Shown: positions 58,187-64,000 of the stretch, one piece after another
Numbering within the stretch: the stretch's first letter is position 1
Layout: every line of letters starts with the position of its first letter
From: Pseudomonas sp. ANT_J12
Lineage (GTDB): Bacteria > Pseudomonadota > Gammaproteobacteria > Pseudomonadales > Pseudomonadaceae
NCBI RefSeq assembly: GCF_008370045.1
Contig: NZ_VOBN01000005.1
Span: 248,001 to 312,000 of the forward strand
Direction: 5' to 3'
Length of the DNA: 64,000 nucleotides
Made by a program: the position numbers and the translations under genes
Notes under the pieces: model-generated
Told to the model about the DNA's origin: nothing
What the model saw: the letters and a program-made list of their open reading frames with translations, nothing else
The model's database searches: none

Positions 58187-61100
58187 TTAGTCGAGTTTGG
58201 TCGGAGGCGGCTCTTGTTCCGGAACGTCGGGCGTGGACTCAAGGGGCGCGTCACGGGGCGCTTCGCGGGAGATGATGGTTTTGTTCTCTTCCTCGACCGG
58301 TACCAACTTGTATTCCTGGCCGTGAAGGTTCTTCAGGTACACCTCCATCTGCCGGAACGAGATGTTGATGTGCTGCTTCTTGAACTCGCGGTTGATGAAG
58401 CGGTTGACCTCATCGAGCACCGGGTTCCGGTCGCCGAGGTCGCGCACGTGCATGCGCAACTCGTGGTCGAGGGTGCTTTCGCCGAAGTTCAGGAAGTACA
58501 CGTGGGGCTCGGGTTCCTTGAGCACTCGCGGGTTTTCCCGGGCGGCTTGCAGCAACAAGGCTTTGACCAGGTCCAGGTCCGAGCCGTAATCGACGCCGAG
58601 CTTGAGGGTCACCCGGGTGATGGTGTCGGTCAGGGACCAGTTGATCAGTTGCCCGGTGATGAACGTCTTGTTCGGGACAATGATGTCCTTTCGGTCGAAG
58701 TCGGTAATGGTCGTGGCACGAATGCGGATCTTGCTCACCGTGCCGGACAGGTTGCCAATGGTGATGGTGTCGCCGATCCGCACCGGGCGTTCGAACAGGA
58801 TCATGATGCCGGAGATGAAGTTGGCGAAAATCTCCTGCATCCCGAAACCGATACCCAGCGAGAGCGCGGCCACCAGCCACTGCAATTTGTCCCAACTGAC
58901 GCCGAGGGTGGACAGGGTGGAGACGAAACCAACACCGGCGATCACGTAGGACAGCAACGTGGTGGTGGCGTAGGCGCTGCCCTGGGCCAGGTTCAGCTTT
59001 GACAGCACCAACACTTCCAACAGCCCGGGCAAGTTGCGCGCCAGGGCGAAGGTGATGCCGATGATGATCAGCGCGCCGAGCAAGTCGCCGATGCTGATCG
59101 GCACCATGCTCAAGTTGGCGCCCGTGCCGCTGGTGTATTCGTAGAGGGTCACGTTGTCCAGGTACGAGAACACCGAGATCAGGTCCGACCAGACCCAATA
59201 CAGCGCCGCGATGAAGCCGGCCAGCAGCGCCAGGCGGATCAGGCGCAGCGACTGTTCGTTGACCTTTTCGATGTCCAGCGTCGGCTCTTCGATCACCGCT
59301 TCGCCTTCGCCAGCCTCTTTCGCCGCCTGGCGTTTGGCCAGGGCACGCTGATACGCCAGGCGCCGCGCCGCCACACTCAGGCCGCGCACGAACGTGGCTT
59401 CGATCACCAGCCAGAACATCAGCAGGTACAAGGTGTTGATCAACCGGTCACTGAGTTTCAGCGCGGTGTAGTAGTAGCCGAAGCACACGGCGACGAACAG
59501 CGCGACCGGCAGGACGGTGAACATGATCCCCACGGCCTTGCGGAACAGCGACGCGCTCTCATGGGTCGGGCTGCTGATCAGCAAGCGACCGAGCAGCCAG
59601 GCCATCAACGCGTAACAGGTCAGCACCACCGGCATGCCCAGCACGTCATCGGCCAGTGCCGCCGGTTGCAATTCGGCGACGGCCACCACCGCAACCAGAG
59701 CCATCACGACCAGCCCGAGACGCCGGACCCAGCCTTGCAGGAATTCGACCTGGGGCTTTTCCCAGCGGAAATGCAATTCGGCCACGCCACCCGGCGCGAG
59801 GATCCGGTAGGCGGTGTAGAACACCAGCCAGGCCTGGCCCATTTGCAGGAGTGCCGCGCCCATATTGGCGTTCTGCCCACGGGCGTCGATCTGCAAGGCC
59901 AGGCCACACAAGGCCAGGCCCAGCGCCACCGGCATCGCCAGCAGGATATTGATCAGGATCGCCTGGGGCGTATGCCACTGGCTGTCACGCTTGAAGTGGC
60001 CGATGTCCTGGTGAACCTTGTTCAGGCGGGCATACAGACTCTTGCGTCGCCACAGCAGGGCACCAATCAGCAACACCAGGGGTAGGAACAGCAGCGGTCG
60101 CTGGAACAGGCCATCGCTCAATTCGCTCAGGCTCGAGGTCCATGGCAGCGTGGTGACTTGCCGTTGCAGACGCTCCGGCACGGCGTGCATCCATTCCAGG
60201 TCCAGCGGTTTGTTGCTGGGGATCCAGAACATCTGCTCGTCGAGGGTCGCCCGCAGGCTTTGCGCGGTGCTGAGCAATTGTTTCTGGTTGAGTTGCAGGG
60301 TGATCGATTCGTTGAGTACCGCGCTCAATTCCCGGTTCAGGCGTTCCAGCAGGTCGGCACGGGTATTGGCCAGCTCCAGCAGGTTCTTGCGTAACTGCGG
60401 GGTGACTTGCTCCGGCGGTTGGGTAGCCAGCAGGTTGTCGACATAGGTCGCCGGGTTGCTGAGCAGTTCGCGCTGTTGGCTGACTTCAAATTGATACAGA
60501 CGAATGTCGGCGATCTGGTCCGCCAGGTCGCGGTCGAGCTTGAGGCGCGGCAGGGCCTGTTTCTGTTTATAGAGAATCTTCGACAGCAGCAGGCTGCCCT
60601 TGAGCACGTTGATCTGCTCGTCCAGGGCCGAATCGCTCTGGGTCACACTGTCCAGCTGTTGCTTGGTTTGCAGGTTTTGCTGGGTGACTTCGTTGAGGCG
60701 GTCGGTGCTTTTGAGCAGGTAGTCCGAGAGCTTGAGGTTGGCCGCGCTTTCGGTGGCCAGGAGGCTGCTGCTGCCGGACTTCTGCGCTTCGATGGACTGT
60801 TGGGTCACCGTCTCTTGGGACTGGGCCAGGCGCTTCTGGTTGATCAGGGTTTGCAGTTCCTGGATTTCCTGATCCTGGCGCGCGACTTTTTCCGAGAGCA
60901 AGTCGTGCTGGCTGTTGCCCAGATCCTGCAACTGGCTGTTGCCGGCCAGTTCCTGGCGGCGCAGCGGGATCAGCGCGTTGAGCGCCGCGAGTTCGGCGTT
61001 GAGCTGGTCACGCTGCTCGATGCTCAAGGCCTTGCCGTTGTCTTTGCCGGCCTTGAGGATGTTGTTGATCTGCTGGATACGCGTCTGGCTGCCGGCGATC

Positions 61101-61567
61101 TCCGCCTGGGCGCGCTCGGGGCGGGTCTGGGCGGTGATGATCAGGCTGTTGGCGTCGGCCAGGGCTTTTTGCAGATTGCCTTGTTGGGTGGAACGCTCGG
61201 TCAGCATCTGTTCGAGTTGCTGGATCGACGAATTGGCGTAGCGTTGCTCGATCGGCACGACCTTGGTGCCCTTGAGCCGGGCCAGTTCGCGCTGGTTTTC
61301 AATGTTCTGCTTGGGCGCCGTGGCCAATTGCTGCTTCAGATCGATCAGTTTCTGATCGTAATCGCGCTTGCTGTTGAGCTGGGTCAGCGTGCTCTGCAGG
61401 ATGTTTTGCAGCGCCTTTTGATCGGCTTCCGGCAGTTTGCGCTCGGCGATCCGGTCCAGGCTGCCCTGCACGGCTTCGCTGGACGGCGGTTCCGCCGCTT
61501 GCAAGGTACCGATGGAGAGACTCAAGCCCAGCAGGGCAATGGCAAACAAAGAGCGCAGGGTTGGCAT
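58187..61567 (-). CDS. mscK: Mechanosensitive channel of the MscK/KefA type
   Basis: A 1126-residue inner-membrane channel: signal peptide MPTLRSLFAIALLGLSLSIG to about 25, a large coiled-coil periplasmic domain (about 30-460, heptads such as LNAELAALNALIPLRRQELA), about eleven membrane helices, and a C-terminal MscS core with the pore helix region SLGIGFGMQEIFANFISGIM, beta-domain PVRIGDTITIGNLSGTVSKI and NKTFITGQLINW. It releases ions on hypo-osmotic shock. ATG 61567 gives the signal peptide; an in-frame start 63 codons upstream would not. nhaP2 lies 34 bases upstream. Confidence 0.9.
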   Translation of the reverse strand: MPTLRSLFAIALLGLSLSIGTLQAAEPPSSEAVQGSLDRIAERKLPEADQKALQNILQSTLTQLNSKRDYDQKLIDLKQQLATAPKQNIENQRELARLKGTKVVPIEQRYANSSIQQLEQMLTERSTQQGNLQKALADANSLIITAQTRPERAQAEIAGSQTRIQQINNILKAGKDNGKALSIEQRDQLNAELAALNALIPLRRQELAGNSQLQDLGNSQHDLLSEKVARQDQEIQELQTLINQKRLAQSQETVTQQSIEAQKSGSSSLLATESAANLKLSDYLLKSTDRLNEVTQQNLQTKQQLDSVTQSDSALDEQINVLKGSLLLSKILYKQKQALPRLKLDRDLADQIADIRLYQFEVSQQRELLSNPATYVDNLLATQPPEQVTPQLRKNLLELANTRADLLERLNRELSAVLNESITLQLNQKQLLSTAQSLRATLDEQMFWIPSNKPLDLEWMHAVPERLQRQVTTLPWTSSLSELSDGLFQRPLLFLPLVLLIGALLWRRKSLYARLNKVHQDIGHFKRDSQWHTPQAILINILLAMPVALGLALCGLALQIDARGQNANMGAALLQMGQAWLVFYTAYRILAPGGVAELHFRWEKPQVEFLQGWVRRLGLVVMALVAVVAVAELQPAALADDVLGMPVVLTCYALMAWLLGRLLISSPTHESASLFRKAVGIMFTVLPVALFVAVCFGYYYTALKLSDRLINTLYLLMFWLVIEATFVRGLSVAARRLAYQRALAKRQAAKEAGEGEAVIEEPTLDIEKVNEQSLRLIRLALLAGFIAALYWVWSDLISVFSYLDNVTLYEYTSGTGANLSMVPISIGDLLGALIIIGITFALARNLPGLLEVLVLSKLNLAQGSAYATTTLLSYVIAGVGFVSTLSTLGVSWDKLQWLVAALSLGIGFGMQEIFANFISGIMILFERPVRIGDTITIGNLSGTVSKIRIRATTITDFDRKDIIVPNKTFITGQLINWSLTDTITRVTLKLGVDYGSDLDLVKALLLQAARENPRVLKEPEPHVYFLNFGESTLDHELRMHVRDLGDRNPVLDEVNRFINREFKKQHINISFRQMEVYLKNLHGQEYKLVPVEEENKTIISREAPRDAPLESTPDVPEQEPPPTKLD

Positions 61568-61601
61568 AGAGACCGATCGATCAGGTGAAAAGAATGGCAG
61601 T

Positions 61602-63344
<1,743 letters not shown>

Positions 63345-63458
63345 AGGCAATACTCCAGAAAGCTGAAAGGCGGACAAACTGACCATGCAGTCTGCGTGCC
63401 AGCGATTCTAACCTGTTGAAATGTGATGCTGTCAAAAAGGTTTTAACGGTGTGGTGTC

Positions 63459-63569
63459 GATCGGTTCCACGCTCTGCGTGGGAATGCCTCAACGGACGCT
63501 CCGCGATCGGCTCTTGATGGGACGCGGAGCGTCCCGGGCTGCGTTCCTACGCAGAGCGTGGGGACGATC
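63459..63569. repeat. 111-bp palindromic repeat (GATCGTTCCCACGC family)
   Basis: GATCGGTTCCACGCTCTGCG to GCAGAGCGTGGGGACGATC, a slightly diverged fourth member of the family, in the gap between the chemotaxis receptor gene and nhaP2. Confidence 0.85.
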
Positions 63570-63571
63570 AT

Positions 63572-63629
63572 CAAAAGATCGCAGTCCGGCGTACGTCCTG
63601 TAAGAGCTGCCGAAGGCTGCGATCTTTTG
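63572..63629. repeat. Palindromic repeat, possible terminator of the receptor gene
   Basis: CAAAAGATCGCAG (63572-63584) and CTGCGATCTTTTG (63617-63629) are exact inverses around GCAGCTCTTAC-type inner sequence. On the minus strand it follows the receptor stop by 11 bases and ends in TTTTG, so it can terminate that gene. Confidence 0.65.
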
Positions 63630-63640
63630 CTCTTGACGGA

Positions 63641-64000
63641 TTACAGGCTAAACCGCCCAACCATGTTGTTCAGGTCCAGCGCCAACCGCGACAGTTCATT
63701 GCTCGCCGCACTGGTCTGATTCGCCCCGGTCGCCGATTGCACCGACAGATCGCGAATGTTTACCAGGTTGCGGTCAACCTCGCGAGCCACCTGCGCCTGC
63801 TCTTCGGCCGCGCTGGCGATCACCAGGTTGCGCTCGTTGATCTCGACAATCGCACTGTTGATCGTGTCCAGCGACATTCCGGCACCCCGGGCAATGTTCA
63901 ACGTCGACTCGGCGCGCTCGGTGCTGTTGCGCATCGAATCCACCGCGTGTTCGGTGCCGCTCTGGATGCTGCCGATCATGCGTTCGATTTCGCTGGTGGA
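63641..64000 (-). CDS. Methyl-accepting chemotaxis protein, C-terminal part
   Basis: The last 120 codons of a receptor whose 5' part lies beyond the window. The coiled-coil signalling domain is visible: ERMIGSIQSGTEHAVDSMRN, INERNLVIASAAEEQAQVAR and SNELSRLALDLNNMVGRFSL at the end. The SAAEEQ segment is part of a methylation helix. No sensor domain can be seen, so the ligand is unknown. Confidence 0.93.
   Translation of the reverse strand, partial: STSEIERMIGSIQSGTEHAVDSMRNSTERAESTLNIARGAGMSLDTINSAIVEINERNLVIASAAEEQAQVAREVDRNLVNIRDLSVQSATGANQTSAASNELSRLALDLNNMVGRFSL

Overview
The window looks like a Pseudomonas chromosome of the P. fluorescens type. The evidence is a core gene order that I recall from P. 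aeruginosa (phaC1-hslUV-argS-priA-rpmE-maeB-mrcA-pilMNOPQ-aroKB-gltBD-hemE), high-GC coding style, a class II PHA synthase, a DUF6124 gene, and several families of Pseudomonas-style intergenic palindromes. No tRNA, rRNA, CRISPR, prophage or transposase gene was seen.

Layout. 1-9053 (minus): the 5' part of phaC1, a DUF971 gene, hslU and hslV behind a clear heat-shock promoter, a SPOR protein, argS and priA. 9224-11718 (plus): rpmE, an exported SNase-like nuclease and the malic enzyme maeB. 11719-12117 is a repeat-filled convergent gap with a duplicated terminator. mrcA (minus) diverges from the plus-strand run pilMNOPQ-aroK-aroB-damX-like-gltB-gltD-hemE (14778-30675). Next come a truncated AAA ATPase remnant, a divergent MFS/LysR pair and a DUF6124 gene whose leader carries an unusual predicted RNA fold.

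34703-53310 (minus) is a long, translationally coupled aryl polyene (APE) operon. It encodes two ACPs, ketosynthases ApeO/ApeR and chain-length factor ApeC, ketoreductase ApeQ, dehydratases ApeP and ApeI (ApeI fused to the ligase ApeH), an ammonia-lyase that probably makes the aryl starter, a thioesterase, a LolA-like carrier, an MMPL exporter, acyl- and glycosyltransferases, a methyltransferase, a flavoprotein, two lipoprotein/periplasmic proteins and an unexpected CPA2-like antiporter. It probably makes and exports an outer-membrane aryl-polyenyl lipid that protects against oxidants. It sits between a LysR gene and a ParA-like gene that I recall as neighbours in P. aeruginosa, so it is likely an accessory insertion.

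53672-64000: ParA-like ATPase (plus), then on the minus strand trxC, a small group of poorly known membrane or immunity-like genes (one with a likely frameshift), selO with a C-terminal cysteine, a MscK-type channel, the antiporter NhaP2 and the 3' end of a chemotaxis receptor gene.

TTG start codons are unusually common among the housekeeping genes (hslV, SPOR protein, mrcA, selO, nhaP2). All functional statements rest on motif reading and recalled family knowledge; no database search was possible.
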